From contig JAJDWB010000013.1 in assembly GCA_022825855.1 (NCBI GenBank), forward strand, positions 268,928 through 332,927: a stretch of 64,000 nt of DNA, given 5' to 3'. The translations under genes and the position numbers were made by a program. A model generated the notes under the pieces. It ran no database searches and was not told the DNA's origin. It worked only from the letters and a program-made list of their open reading frames with translations. This document shows, piece after piece, positions 16,355-24,361 of this stretch (position 1 is the stretch's first letter; each line of letters opens with the position of its first letter). This DNA comes from Dehalococcoidia bacterium. Its GTDB lineage: Bacteria > Chloroflexota > Dehalococcoidia > Bin125.

Positions 16355-17545
16355 ATGAGCGATCCGATCAGGGGACAGACCGCCATCTGCGGGCTTGGCA
16401 TCACCGAAATGGGCAAGGTCTACGGACACGACGCCTCGTGGTTCGCCGGTGAATCGATCCGACTCGCAATCGAAGACGCGGGTCTCGAGAAGGACGACAT
16501 CGACGGCCTGCTCGTCAACCCCGGCATCACCGGAATGATGGGCACCGGCATCAGCATTCCCCTGCAGGGATACCTCGGGCTGCGCAACCTGCGTTTGCTC
16601 AACCACATGAACTCGTTCGGCGCGACCGCCTCGGCGATGGTCCAGTACGCGGCTCTCGCCGTCCACCACGGCATGGCCAACTACGTCGCCTGTATCTTCG
16701 CCGACGCGCCGCTCCAGCAGGGCGGGTCGGCGGGCGCCGCCTACGGTGGCGCCGGTCGCCGCGGACCCACCGGCATGGCCTCGCTCATGCCCGCCTTCGG
16801 CTTCTACGGCGCCAACACCTCGTACGCCCTCGCCGCCCGCCGCTACATGGAGCGCTACGGCATCACCAACAACGACCTTGGCCGCGTCTCCGTCGCCCAG
16901 CGCCGCTACGCCGTCGACAATCCGCACGCCACCATGCGCCAGCCGCTCACGCTCGAGGATTACCACAACTCGCGCTGGATCGTGGAGCCGTTCCACCTGC
17001 TCGATTGCTGCCTCGTCTCCAACGGCGCGGTCTGCACCATCGTCACCACCGCCGAGCGCGCCCGCGACCTCAAGTCCTCGCCCGCCTACGTCTGGGGCAT
17101 GGGGCAGGGACACCCCGGCAACTTCCCGCACGCCGAGATCGAGGTCGGCACCACGTCCGGCGCAACCGTATCCGGCGAGACCGCCTACCGCATGGCCGGC
17201 GTCGGCCCCGAAGACGTCGACGTCTGCGAGTTCTACGACTGCTACACCTACACCGTGCTCCGCACGATCGAGGACTACGGCCTGGCCAAGCCAGGCGAGG
17301 CGATCGGACTCTACCCGGACGATCCCGCCGATCCCGAGGCCGAATTGCCCACCATCAACACCGGCGGTGGCCAGCTCTCCTCCTACTACATGTGGGGCAT
17401 GACCCCGATCTCGGAGGGCGTCATCCAGGCCCGAGGCTCGGGCGGCGACCGCCAGGTCGAGAAGCACGACATCGTGCTTTGCTCCGGCAACGGCGGCACC
17501 CTCGACACCCACGGCACCCTCATCCTCTCGCCCAACGCCAACTAG
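16355..17545 (+). CDS. Thiolase-fold protein of SCP-x/Ltp2 type lacking the nucleophilic Cys
   Basis: 396 residues of the sterol-carrier-protein-x thiolase family. The family fold is clear (N-terminal TAICGLGITEMG; YGITNNDLGRVSVAQR; GPEDVDVCEFYDCYTY; late GNGGTLDTHGTLIL). Where a thiolase has its acyl-accepting Cys, near residue 88, this protein reads MNSFGATAS. Loss of that Cys is known in Ltp2, which forms a complex with a DUF35 protein and carries out a retro-aldol cleavage of steroid side chains. A DUF35 gene follows after 12 bases. I infer an aldolase or other C-C lyase role acting on a 3-hydroxyacyl-CoA. Co-oriented CaiB genes follow. Confidence 0.82.
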   Translation: MSDPIRGQTAICGLGITEMGKVYGHDASWFAGESIRLAIEDAGLEKDDIDGLLVNPGITGMMGTGISIPLQGYLGLRNLRLLNHMNSFGATASAMVQYAALAVHHGMANYVACIFADAPLQQGGSAGAAYGGAGRRGPTGMASLMPAFGFYGANTSYALAARRYMERYGITNNDLGRVSVAQRRYAVDNPHATMRQPLTLEDYHNSRWIVEPFHLLDCCLVSNGAVCTIVTTAERARDLKSSPAYVWGMGQGHPGNFPHAEIEVGTTSGATVSGETAYRMAGVGPEDVDVCEFYDCYTYTVLRTIEDYGLAKPGEAIGLYPDDPADPEAELPTINTGGGQLSSYYMWGMTPISEGVIQARGSGGDRQVEKHDIVLCSGNGGTLDTHGTLILSPNAN

Positions 17546-17557
17546 GACCTCTCGCAT

Positions 17558-17962
17558 ATGGCCTACGACAAGCCGCTCCCCAACCCCGACGAGAACACGC
17601 AGCCCTTCTTCGACGGCCTCCGGGAGCACAAGCTGCTGCTCCAGTACTTCCCCTCCGCCGACCATTACCAGTACCCCTACAGCGACCGCTGCTACAAGGA
17701 CTGGTCGACCGACTGGGAATGGCGCGAATCGACGGGCAACGGCGAGGTCTACACCTGGGTCCGCATGCACCAGCTCTACCATCCGTCCTGGAAGGAAGAG
17801 ATTCCCTACACGCTCGCCGTGGTCCAGCTCGACGAGGGGCCGAGGATGAACACCAATCTCGTCAACGTCGATGTCGACGAGATCCGCGTCGGCATGCGAG
17901 TCAAAGTCCTCTTCGACGATGTCACCGACGAGCACACCCTGCCCAAGTTCGAGCCTGTCTAG
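17558..17962 (+). CDS. DUF35 OB-fold protein without zinc-ribbon cysteines
   Basis: 134 residues. DUF35 proteins pair a rubredoxin-like zinc ribbon with an OB fold and partner SCP-x thiolases or Ltp2. The OB part is visible (GEVYTWVRMHQLYHPSW, YTLAVVQLDEGPRMNTNLV, VGMRVKVLFDD). The ribbon region at residues 27-50 has a single Cys and many Tyr, Asp and Trp where CxxC pairs are normal, so it should not bind zinc. The full-length DUF35 protein at 42841 keeps its cysteines. It probably works as the structural and acyl-CoA-binding partner of the thiolase-fold protein just upstream. Confidence 0.78.
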   Translation: MAYDKPLPNPDENTQPFFDGLREHKLLLQYFPSADHYQYPYSDRCYKDWSTDWEWRESTGNGEVYTWVRMHQLYHPSWKEEIPYTLAVVQLDEGPRMNTNLVNVDVDEIRVGMRVKVLFDDVTDEHTLPKFEPV

Positions 17963-17977
17963 GCCGCCGCCTCGCCA

Positions 17978-19234
17978 ATGTCCGACTCCGAGCCCAACAC
18001 GCGACCGCCGCTCGACGGCGTCCGGGTGATCGATTTCACCTGGATCGTCGCCGGACCCACCTGCACCCGACTCTTGGGCGATCTCGGCGCGGAGGTGATT
18101 CGCGTCGAGAACGAGCAGACGCTCGACTCCATCCGCTTCGGCCGGCCGCATCCCAACGGCTTCCAGCCGCCCAACTCCAGCGGCATGTTCAACTGGCTCG
18201 ACCGCAACAAGCGCTCCGTCACGATCAACGCCCGTCATCCCGACGGCCTGGACCTGATCAAGCAGTTGATCCGCGTCTCCGATGTCCTCGTCGAGAACTA
18301 CTCCTCCCGCATCCTCGAGAACTGGGGGCTGAGCTACGAGGAACAGCGCGCCGAAAACCCCGAGATCATCTACGTCTCGCTCTCCGGATTCGGACACTCG
18401 GGACCCCGTCGCGATTACTCGACCTGGGGCCCAACCGCTCAGGCGCTCAGCGGGCTGACCTCCATGTCCGGTCTGCCCGAAGCGCCTGAGCCCGCCGGCT
18501 GGGGCTACTCCTACCTCGATCACATGGCCGGCTTCACCGCCGCCGCCGCCATCACGGCGGCCCTGCGGCATCGCCGCGAAACCGGTCAGGGCCAGTGGAT
18601 CGACCTCTCCCAGGTCGAGACCGGCATGGCCCTCACCGGACCCGCCACGCTCGACTTCACCGTCAACGGCCGCCGCTATCGCGACACCGGCAATCCGCCC
18701 GGCAATCGCTCGGTCTGGCCTCAGGCCGCGCCGCACAACACCTACCCCACCGCCGGCGACGACAACTGGATCATGATCACCTGCACTTCCGACGCCGAGT
18801 GGGAAGCCTTCTGCGAGATCAGTGATCACCCGCACTGGCGCACCGATGCTCGCTTCGCCACCTTGCCTGCCCGCCTCAGGCATCAGGACGAGCTGGACGA
18901 AAACATCGGCTCCTGGACCGCCGGCCAGGACGGTCGCGCGCTGATGCAACGCCTGCAGAGCGCCGATGTCCCCGCCGGCGTCGTCCAGAACGGCGTCGAA
19001 CTCGTCCTCAACGACCCCCAGATGAAGGCCCGCGAGTGGACCGCAACTCGCGACCACCCCGTCATCGGACCGCATCTGACCGACGGCCTCCAGATCCGCC
19101 TGTCGCGCACGCCCGCGCACCGCGATCGCCCTGGACCCGTGTTGGGCGAAGCCAACCAGTACGTGTTCGGCGAGCTGCTCGGACTCAACGGAGCGCGGAT
19201 CGACGAGCTGCAGGCCAACGGAGCGATGGGCTGA
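17978..19234 (+). CDS. CaiB/BaiF family III CoA-transferase (Asp-containing subunit)
   Basis: 418 residues. Moves CoA between carboxylic acids through an aspartyl-CoA intermediate. Seen: LDGVRVIDFTWIVAGP at the N-terminus, LGDLGAEVIRVEN, LDRNKRSVTIN, and the active-site Asp at about residue 181 in YLDHMAGF, followed by RHRRETGQGQWIDLSQ. The next gene, one base after the stop, is a related protein lacking that Asp, so the two probably form a heteromeric enzyme like BbsEF. It follows the thiolase/DUF35 pair on the same strand with 15 bases between. Donor and acceptor acids are unknown. Confidence 0.9.
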   Translation: MSDSEPNTRPPLDGVRVIDFTWIVAGPTCTRLLGDLGAEVIRVENEQTLDSIRFGRPHPNGFQPPNSSGMFNWLDRNKRSVTINARHPDGLDLIKQLIRVSDVLVENYSSRILENWGLSYEEQRAENPEIIYVSLSGFGHSGPRRDYSTWGPTAQALSGLTSMSGLPEAPEPAGWGYSYLDHMAGFTAAAAITAALRHRRETGQGQWIDLSQVETGMALTGPATLDFTVNGRRYRDTGNPPGNRSVWPQAAPHNTYPTAGDDNWIMITCTSDAEWEAFCEISDHPHWRTDARFATLPARLRHQDELDENIGSWTAGQDGRALMQRLQSADVPAGVVQNGVELVLNDPQMKAREWTATRDHPVIGPHLTDGLQIRLSRTPAHRDRPGPVLGEANQYVFGELLGLNGARIDELQANGAMG

Positions 19235-19235
19235 C

Positions 19236-20477
19236 ATGGGAGCGCTCGACGGTATCCGTGTCTTCGACTGCTCCGATCCGAAGGGCCACTTCGCCGGCAA
19301 GCTGCTCGCCGGACTCGGCGCGGACGTGATCAAGATCGAACCCCCCGACGGCGACATCGGCCGGTCCTATGGACCGTTCCTCGACGATCAGCCCGGACCC
19401 GAGCGCAGCCTCTATTGGTGGCACTACGCCGCCGGCAAGCGATCGCTCGCGCTCGATCTGCACAGCGCCGACGGACTCGAACTCTTCCTCCCGCTCGCCG
19501 AGCAGGCCGATGTCGTCCTCGAATCCTGCCAGCCTGGCCGCGGCCGACCGTTCGACCCCGTCGCCCTGTCCGAGCACCTCCCCGAGCTCATCGTCCTCAG
19601 CCTGACGCCCTTCGGCCAGACCGGTCCCTGGCGCGATTACGCCTGGTCCGACGCCGTCGGACTCGCCCTCGGCGGACCGATGGGCAGTTGCGGTTACGAC
19701 AACATCCCCGGCACGCCGCCGATCCGCCCGACCGAGCATCACGCCGGACACATCTCCGGATACTTCGCCGCCACCGGTGTCTGCGCCGCCATCTACGAGC
19801 GTCAGCAGAGCGGACTCGGCCAGCACATCGATATCGCCATGCACGAGTGCATGGGCTTCACCATCGAGTCCTCCGCTCCCTGGGCGCTCTACGAACAGCA
19901 TCCCTTAATCCGCCAGGCAGGCCGCCACGCCGGTCCCCAGCCGACCGAGCCCTGGCAATACCCCACCGCCGACGGCCGCCTGATCAACATCTTCGGCATG
20001 CCCCGCTCCGAAGCGAGCTGGCTCGCACTGGTCGGCTTCATCCAGGAGCACGGCATGGGCCCGAACCTGTCCGCTCTCGAACTGCTCGACGGCCGCAAGC
20101 GTCAACTCGGACTCCAACAACCCACCGTCGCCATGATGCTCGCCGACATCGCCGAGTTCATCGCGGCGCATGACGCGCAAGAGATATACGCTGGCGCACA
20201 GGCCGCCGGCGCAGCCTGGAGCATCATTCGCACCCCCGACGAGTGCCTCGATGATGAACACTGGCACGCACGCGGCTTCTTCGTCGATGTCGAACACGAG
20301 GAACGCAACCGAACCGTGACCTTCCCCGGCGCTCCCTACATCCTCAGCCGCACGCCCTGGACTCATGGCCGCCGCGCGCCCATGCTCGGCGAGCACACCG
20401 CCGAGATCCTCTGCGGCGAACTCGGACTCAGCCGCGACGAACTGGGCGCGCTGATCGCCGCCGGAGTCGCCCAATGA
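19236..20477 (+). CDS. CaiB/BaiF family III CoA-transferase (Asp-lacking subunit)
   Basis: 413 residues with the family landmarks LDGIRVFDCSDPKGHFAGK, LAGLGADVIKIEP, GKRSLALDLHS and SGLGQHIDIAMHE. Aligned on the conserved helix before SGLGQ, the position of the catalytic Asp falls in HHAGHISGYF and is Gly. It therefore should not form the covalent aspartyl-CoA and likely serves as the partner of the preceding subunit, as BbsE does for BbsF. The end overlaps the following membrane protein by four bases (ATGA). Confidence 0.87.
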   Translation: MGALDGIRVFDCSDPKGHFAGKLLAGLGADVIKIEPPDGDIGRSYGPFLDDQPGPERSLYWWHYAAGKRSLALDLHSADGLELFLPLAEQADVVLESCQPGRGRPFDPVALSEHLPELIVLSLTPFGQTGPWRDYAWSDAVGLALGGPMGSCGYDNIPGTPPIRPTEHHAGHISGYFAATGVCAAIYERQQSGLGQHIDIAMHECMGFTIESSAPWALYEQHPLIRQAGRHAGPQPTEPWQYPTADGRLINIFGMPRSEASWLALVGFIQEHGMGPNLSALELLDGRKRQLGLQQPTVAMMLADIAEFIAAHDAQEIYAGAQAAGAAWSIIRTPDECLDDEHWHARGFFVDVEHEERNRTVTFPGAPYILSRTPWTHGRRAPMLGEHTAEILCGELGLSRDELGALIAAGVAQ

Positions 20478-21283
20478 GCCAGCAATCCGGACGCCGCCGA
20501 CGCCGCAGACGACGCCCCGCCCGACCCGTCGGGCAGGACGGCGAGTCCGAGGTCGGACAGCGCTCCGAGTCCGAGCCGGCGTCGGATCGCGGAGACCGCA
20601 GCGATCGCGGCCGCGGCGGCGGCCGCCGATCCGGCAGCGGCTCCGAGCCGCAGCAGCGGCCCCGCACCTTCCTCGGCATGCCCCGCATGACCGTCGCATT
20701 GCTCGGTGGTCTGCTCGTCGCCATGATTGCTGTCTTCGCCATGCAGCTCATCTTCCCGCCCGAGGAAGTCCTCGACGTCGAGGGCGTCCAGGTCTTCCCC
20801 GACCAGGGACGCCGCCACCTCGAACCCGGCGACTCGTTCGACGCCTACAACTCGTTCCCGCCAACCTCCGGTCCCCAACCGGCCGAGGGCGCGGCGGTCG
20901 AGGTCTACCTGCCCGACGACGACGCCATTCCCGATCCCGTCGACATGCTCCCGCTGCTCGAACGCGGCGGCGTAGTCGTCTACTACGACCCCGGGCAGTA
21001 CACCAGCGCCGACGATCCCAGCGGCTTGCTCGGTGCAATGCAGAGCCTGCGTCAGTTCCGCGAGCGGCTCGCCGTGGTGCCCATTGAGGACCTCTCCGAT
21101 CAACACGACGGCGCGACCATCGTGCTCGCCGCCTGGCGGACCCTGCTCGCGATCGCCGCATGGGATGCCGAAGGCAACGATCAACTCACCGCCTTCCTCC
21201 AGAACGCGCCCGACGGCTACTACGACCGCTACCGGCTCGAACGCGGCGACTCCGCGATCTCTGTGGGAGCGGCGAGCGAATGA
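20474..21283 (+). CDS. DUF3105-like membrane protein with basic N-terminus
   Basis: 269 residues. The first 65 or so are Arg/Ser/Gly-rich and disordered, followed by one membrane helix (MTVALLGGLLVAMIAVFAMQLIF) and an extracytoplasmic domain. That domain has the DUF3105 landmarks FDAYNSFPPTSGPQ and PLLERGGVVVYYDP. The His residues usual at PPTSGxH and EHG are Gln and Arg here. The next gene is a paralogue that keeps them. Function of DUF3105 is unknown. Translation is coupled to the CoA-transferase upstream and the paralogue downstream through ATGA overlaps, but a metabolic link is not obvious. Confidence 0.7.
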   Translation: MSQQSGRRRRRRRRPARPVGQDGESEVGQRSESEPASDRGDRSDRGRGGGRRSGSGSEPQQRPRTFLGMPRMTVALLGGLLVAMIAVFAMQLIFPPEEVLDVEGVQVFPDQGRRHLEPGDSFDAYNSFPPTSGPQPAEGAAVEVYLPDDDAIPDPVDMLPLLERGGVVVYYDPGQYTSADDPSGLLGAMQSLRQFRERLAVVPIEDLSDQHDGATIVLAAWRTLLAIAAWDAEGNDQLTAFLQNAPDGYYDRYRLERGDSAISVGAASE

Positions 21284-21849
21284 ACCGCCAACTCGCCGCC
21301 TGCGCCGCGCTCGTCCTGACCGGCCTCTCCGCTTTGCTGCTCGCAGCCTGCGGCGGATCGGGCGACGGCGGACCCTCGGGCGGCATCTACGACCATCCCG
21401 CGCTCGAGCTGTACGACAACGAGCACACCACCGACGCCCAGTTGCACCTGCCCTCCGGCGCGTCCGCCGACTACACCGTGATCCCGCCCTACGGCGAGGA
21501 GCACTCTCCCATCCCCCAGCCTTGCGGCGCTTACGAAGCGACCCCCACGTTCGAGATGGTCGTCCACGCCATGGAGCACGGCGCGGTCGTGATCTGGTAC
21601 TCCCCCGATGACATCAGCAGCGACCAGAAGCAACAGCTCACCGGGATCACGGCCAGACACTTCGAAGACGGTGACTACGTCATTCAGGCGCCCTACGGCG
21701 GTCTGTCCAGCCCGATCATGCTCGTCGCCTGGGGTGTCCGCCTGCCCCTGGACGGCATCGAGGAACGAACCATTGACCAGTTCTTCGACGAGTTCCACGA
21801 CGAAGCCCCGGAGCCCCTCGCTGCCGGCGGCTGCTCGACAGCGGGCTGA
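21280..21849 (+). CDS. DUF3105-like lipoprotein
   Basis: 189 residues from the ATG that overlaps the previous stop (ATGA). Signal peptide with lipobox: LVLTGLSALLLAAC, so the mature protein starts at the Cys near residue 23 and is lipid-anchored. DUF3105 core: YTVIPPYGEEHSPIPQPCGAYE, then VVHAMEHGAVVIWYSP, with both His motifs present. It likely pairs with the preceding membrane paralogue outside the cytoplasmic membrane. The two conserved His plus Glu could bind a metal. Function unknown. Confidence 0.75.
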   Translation: MNRQLAACAALVLTGLSALLLAACGGSGDGGPSGGIYDHPALELYDNEHTTDAQLHLPSGASADYTVIPPYGEEHSPIPQPCGAYEATPTFEMVVHAMEHGAVVIWYSPDDISSDQKQQLTGITARHFEDGDYVIQAPYGGLSSPIMLVAWGVRLPLDGIEERTIDQFFDEFHDEAPEPLAAGGCSTAG

Positions 21850-21863
21850 AACCCGTCACCTCG

Positions 21864-21869
21864 TACACT
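21864..21869 (+). promoter_or_regulatory. -10 hexamer TACACT, leaderless start of the CoA-ligase
   Basis: TACACT is followed by seven bases (CTCAACC) and the GTG at 21877. No Shine-Dalgarno is visible upstream of the GTG. Confidence 0.5.
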
Positions 21870-21876
21870 CTCAACC

Positions 21877-23313
21877 GTGACCGAACCTCACCCCCTCGAC
21901 CCCATCTTCTACCCGCGCGGCGTCGCCGTCGTCGGCGCGTCTCGCGACAGCCGCAATCCACGCGGTCCCGGAGATTGGATCCACTCACTCAAGGACGCCG
22001 GTCAGCCCAACATCTATCCGGTCAATCCAAGGGCCGACGAGATCGATGGTCTGACTGCCTACGCGCGGCTGACCGACATTACCGGTCCAGTAGACCACGT
22101 GATCAGCGCCATCCCCGCCGCCTACGTCCTCGAGATGCTCGAGGATGCCTCCGCCAAGGGCGTCCGCTCCATCCATCTCTTCACCGCCGGCTTCGCCGAG
22201 ACCGGCATCGAGGACCGGCTGCAACTCCAACAACAACTCAAGTCGCGCGCCGCCGAGCTTGGCATCCGCCTGATCGGTCCCAATTGCTTGGGGCTCTATG
22301 TGCCCGAGGGCAGAGTCTCGTTCGCACAACAATTGCCGACCGACGCCGGGCCCGTTGCCTTCTTCTCCCAATCCGGCACCAACGCCAGCGACGTCACCTA
22401 CAACGGCGCAGTGCGCGGCCTGCGCTTCTCCAAGGTTGTTTCCTTCGGCAACGCCATTGACGTGTCGGGCGCCGAGCTGATCGACTACGCCGCCGGCGAT
22501 CCCGGCACCGAGATCATCGGCGCGTACATCGAAGGCATGACGGACGCGCGGGACTTCTTCGCCTCGCTGCGCCGCGCCTCGCGCCTCAAGCCCGTTGCCC
22601 TGCTCAAGGGCGGACTGCTGCCCTCCGGCGGGCGCGCCACGCAGTCGCACACCGCGTCGCTCGCTGGTTCCGGCGACATCTGGGCGACCGCCGCCCGCCA
22701 GACCAACACTGTCCTAGTGCACAACATGCAGGAGATGATCGACGTGCTGGTCGGCTGGAGATTCGGCGCCGTGCCGGCCGGTCCGAGGCTCGGTCTGATA
22801 GTGGGCGGCGGCGGGGTCTCCGTGCAAGGCGCAGATGACGTTGAGCGCGAAGGACTCGAACTGCCCGCATTGGGCGAACACACGCTTTCACGGCTTGCCG
22901 AGGTCACGCCGGTCGCCGGTACCGGCATTCGCAATCCCGTCGACACGATGTCGCTCTGGGACGGTCAGAGAATCCGTCCGACCCTCGATGCCGTCGCCGA
23001 GGACCCTCGGGTCGACGCCGTCATCGTGCAGGTGGGCATGAGCTGGGGCGTCGGCTTCTTCGGAGGCGAGCAAACCGATGTGCGGCAACGGATGGTTGAT
23101 GAGATTGCCGAAGCGAGACGGAGGCACGGCATGGCCATTGCGATGGTCGTGCCCTTCAACATGGATCATCGGCACGGACAGTCCAACGCTGCGCTCGCGC
23201 GCATGATCTCCGAGGCGGGTCTGCCGCTCTACTACAGCATCCGCGACGCCGCTCGGGCGATGAAACGCCTCCACACCTGGCACACCCGCCGAATCGAAAG
23301 GTCCGCGACATGA
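21877..23313 (+). CDS. NDP-forming acyl-CoA synthetase, alpha-type (no ATP-grasp part)
   Basis: 478 residues: an N-terminal CoA-binding Rossmann domain (PRGVAVVGASRDSRNPRGPG), a succinyl-CoA-synthetase-like ligase domain with FFSQSGTNASDVTYNG, and the phosphohistidine region ATQSHTASLAGSGDIW. ADP-forming synthetases split an acyl-CoA to make ATP, but they also need an ATP-grasp beta part, fused or separate. None is present in the window. A paralogue of the same architecture lies at 61698-63149. The beta subunit may be elsewhere, or these may be acyltransferase-like derivatives. The stop overlaps the nitroreductase start by four bases. Confidence 0.82.
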   Translation: MTEPHPLDPIFYPRGVAVVGASRDSRNPRGPGDWIHSLKDAGQPNIYPVNPRADEIDGLTAYARLTDITGPVDHVISAIPAAYVLEMLEDASAKGVRSIHLFTAGFAETGIEDRLQLQQQLKSRAAELGIRLIGPNCLGLYVPEGRVSFAQQLPTDAGPVAFFSQSGTNASDVTYNGAVRGLRFSKVVSFGNAIDVSGAELIDYAAGDPGTEIIGAYIEGMTDARDFFASLRRASRLKPVALLKGGLLPSGGRATQSHTASLAGSGDIWATAARQTNTVLVHNMQEMIDVLVGWRFGAVPAGPRLGLIVGGGGVSVQGADDVEREGLELPALGEHTLSRLAEVTPVAGTGIRNPVDTMSLWDGQRIRPTLDAVAEDPRVDAVIVQVGMSWGVGFFGGEQTDVRQRMVDEIAEARRRHGMAIAMVVPFNMDHRHGQSNAALARMISEAGLPLYYSIRDAARAMKRLHTWHTRRIERSAT

Positions 23314-23936
23314 GCAACCGAACCACCGACATCTACGAAGTCATGCAGACCCAACGCGCCATCCGCCGCTGGACCGACGAATCCGTCGACCGCGAAACCA
23401 TCGAGCGCATCATCCAGGCCGGTTGCTGGGCCCCCAGCGGCAGCAACTCCCAGCCCTGGGGATTCCTCGTCGTCACCGACGACGGCATCCGCGAGCGACT
23501 CGCGGCGGCAATCCGCGAGTCCTTCGCCTCGCGCTTCGGCGCAGACCGCCCCAACCCCGACGAGATCGAAGATCCGACCACCCGCCGCATGCTGCGCGGA
23601 GCCTTCAACCTCTTCGACAACTTCGCCGCCGCCCCCGTCTGGATCATCCCCTGCCTCGTCCGCCCCGAGTCGCCCGCGCCGACCGGCCTGCTCGCCGGCA
23701 GCAGCATCTATCCCAGCATCCAGAACATGATGCTCGCCGCCCGCGCCGAAGGACTCGGCACCGTCCTCACCACCCCGCAGGACGGCATCATCGACCAGCT
23801 CCGCGCCGAACTCAACCTGCCCGACAACGCCACCCCCGTCGCCGTCATCCCCATGGGCCACCCAAACGCCAACTTCGGCCCCGTCACCCGCAAACCCCTC
23901 TCCGACTTCCTCCACTGGAACGGCTGGAACGCGTAA
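23310..23936 (+). CDS. Nitroreductase-family flavoprotein
   Basis: 208 residues. FMN-binding fold marked by QRAIRRWTDESVDRE at the N-terminus, AGCWAPSGSNSQPWGF, SSIYPSIQNMMLAARAEGLG and GHPNANFGPVTRKP. Family members reduce nitro groups, quinones or enones with NAD(P)H or, in some lineages, F420H2. It overlaps the CoA-ligase by four bases (ATGA), so it is the last gene of that transcript. The natural substrate is unknown. Confidence 0.9.
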   Translation: MSNRTTDIYEVMQTQRAIRRWTDESVDRETIERIIQAGCWAPSGSNSQPWGFLVVTDDGIRERLAAAIRESFASRFGADRPNPDEIEDPTTRRMLRGAFNLFDNFAAAPVWIIPCLVRPESPAPTGLLAGSSIYPSIQNMMLAARAEGLGTVLTTPQDGIIDQLRAELNLPDNATPVAVIPMGHPNANFGPVTRKPLSDFLHWNGWNA

Positions 23937-23972
23937 TCACGTTGGCCACGAGTTGCTCGTCGCGATGGATCC

Positions 23973-24002
23973 GTCATTCCCGCGCTTGCCGCGGGAATCT
24001 CG
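23973..24002. repeat. Palindromic intergenic repeat, copy 2
   Basis: Same element as at 1088: flanks GTC and CTCG, 9-bp stem ATTCCCGCG / CGCGGGAAT (23976-23984 with 23990-23998) and the identical CTTGC loop. Relative to copy 1, both bases of one stem pair have changed together. It lies 36 bases after the nitroreductase stop. Confidence 0.75.
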
Positions 24003-24107
24003 CCGAATTCTGCTCAGACCTTTCGCCGCGTTCCGAATTGCGCTACCATCAGAACATATGGGCGCGCAGCGACAATCACAGCACTCCATCCTGCCGTTCG
24101 CTGCACT

Positions 24108-24262
24108 CCGCACAGCACCGCACACCGCCGCTCCAGACCGCACAACATCGGTCGAATCCCGCACAAAATCCGTCCAAAATCGAACACAGTCGAACAAAAC
24201 CGAACAAACACGGCTGGCAAAACCTGGCAAGAATTGTTCAAAACTGTCCCAAATTGATCCCC
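24108..24262. repeat. 10-bp-phased degenerate repeat array 1, in a 425-base gene-free stretch
   Basis: The stretch 23937-24361 has no convincing gene. After the palindrome it becomes a chain of drifting 10-base units: CCGCACA at 24108, 24118 and 24138 (CCGCTCC at 24128); CGAACA at 24181, 24191, 24201; CTGGCAA at 24214, 24224; then ATTGTTC, ACTGTCC, ATTGATC at 24233, 24243, 24253. One 11-base step occurs near 24170. A-runs recur on the same helix face, so curvature is possible. An ORF with a TACCAT upstream (24058-24330) crosses the array, but it has low-complexity composition and unusual codon use, so I do not call it a gene. Similar arrays are at 45.5 and 54.8 kb. Confidence 0.75.
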
Positions 24263-24361
24263 CCGGATCACGCGATCCCCAGCAAAACACTGGAGACCAC
24301 GCGTTTTTCGGCACCGGAGAAAAAATCTGACCCGACCACCTGAATCCGCGAGAACTCCACC

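Noticed and set aside
16322..19357. Antisense open frame of about 1,000 codons opposite the thiolase and CaiB genes
   Set aside because: Long antisense frames are expected in GC-rich DNA; the plus-strand genes have clear family motifs and ribosome sites.
24108..24262. CRISPR array
   Set aside because: The units are 10 bases with no spacers between longer repeats, and no cas gene is present.
24058..24330. 90-codon ORF across array 1, with TACCAT eight bases before its ATG
   Set aside because: Composition is low-complexity Ser/Thr/Gln/Arg/Lys, codon use differs from real genes here, and the DNA 10-bp period explains the sequence. Kept only as an alternative reading.
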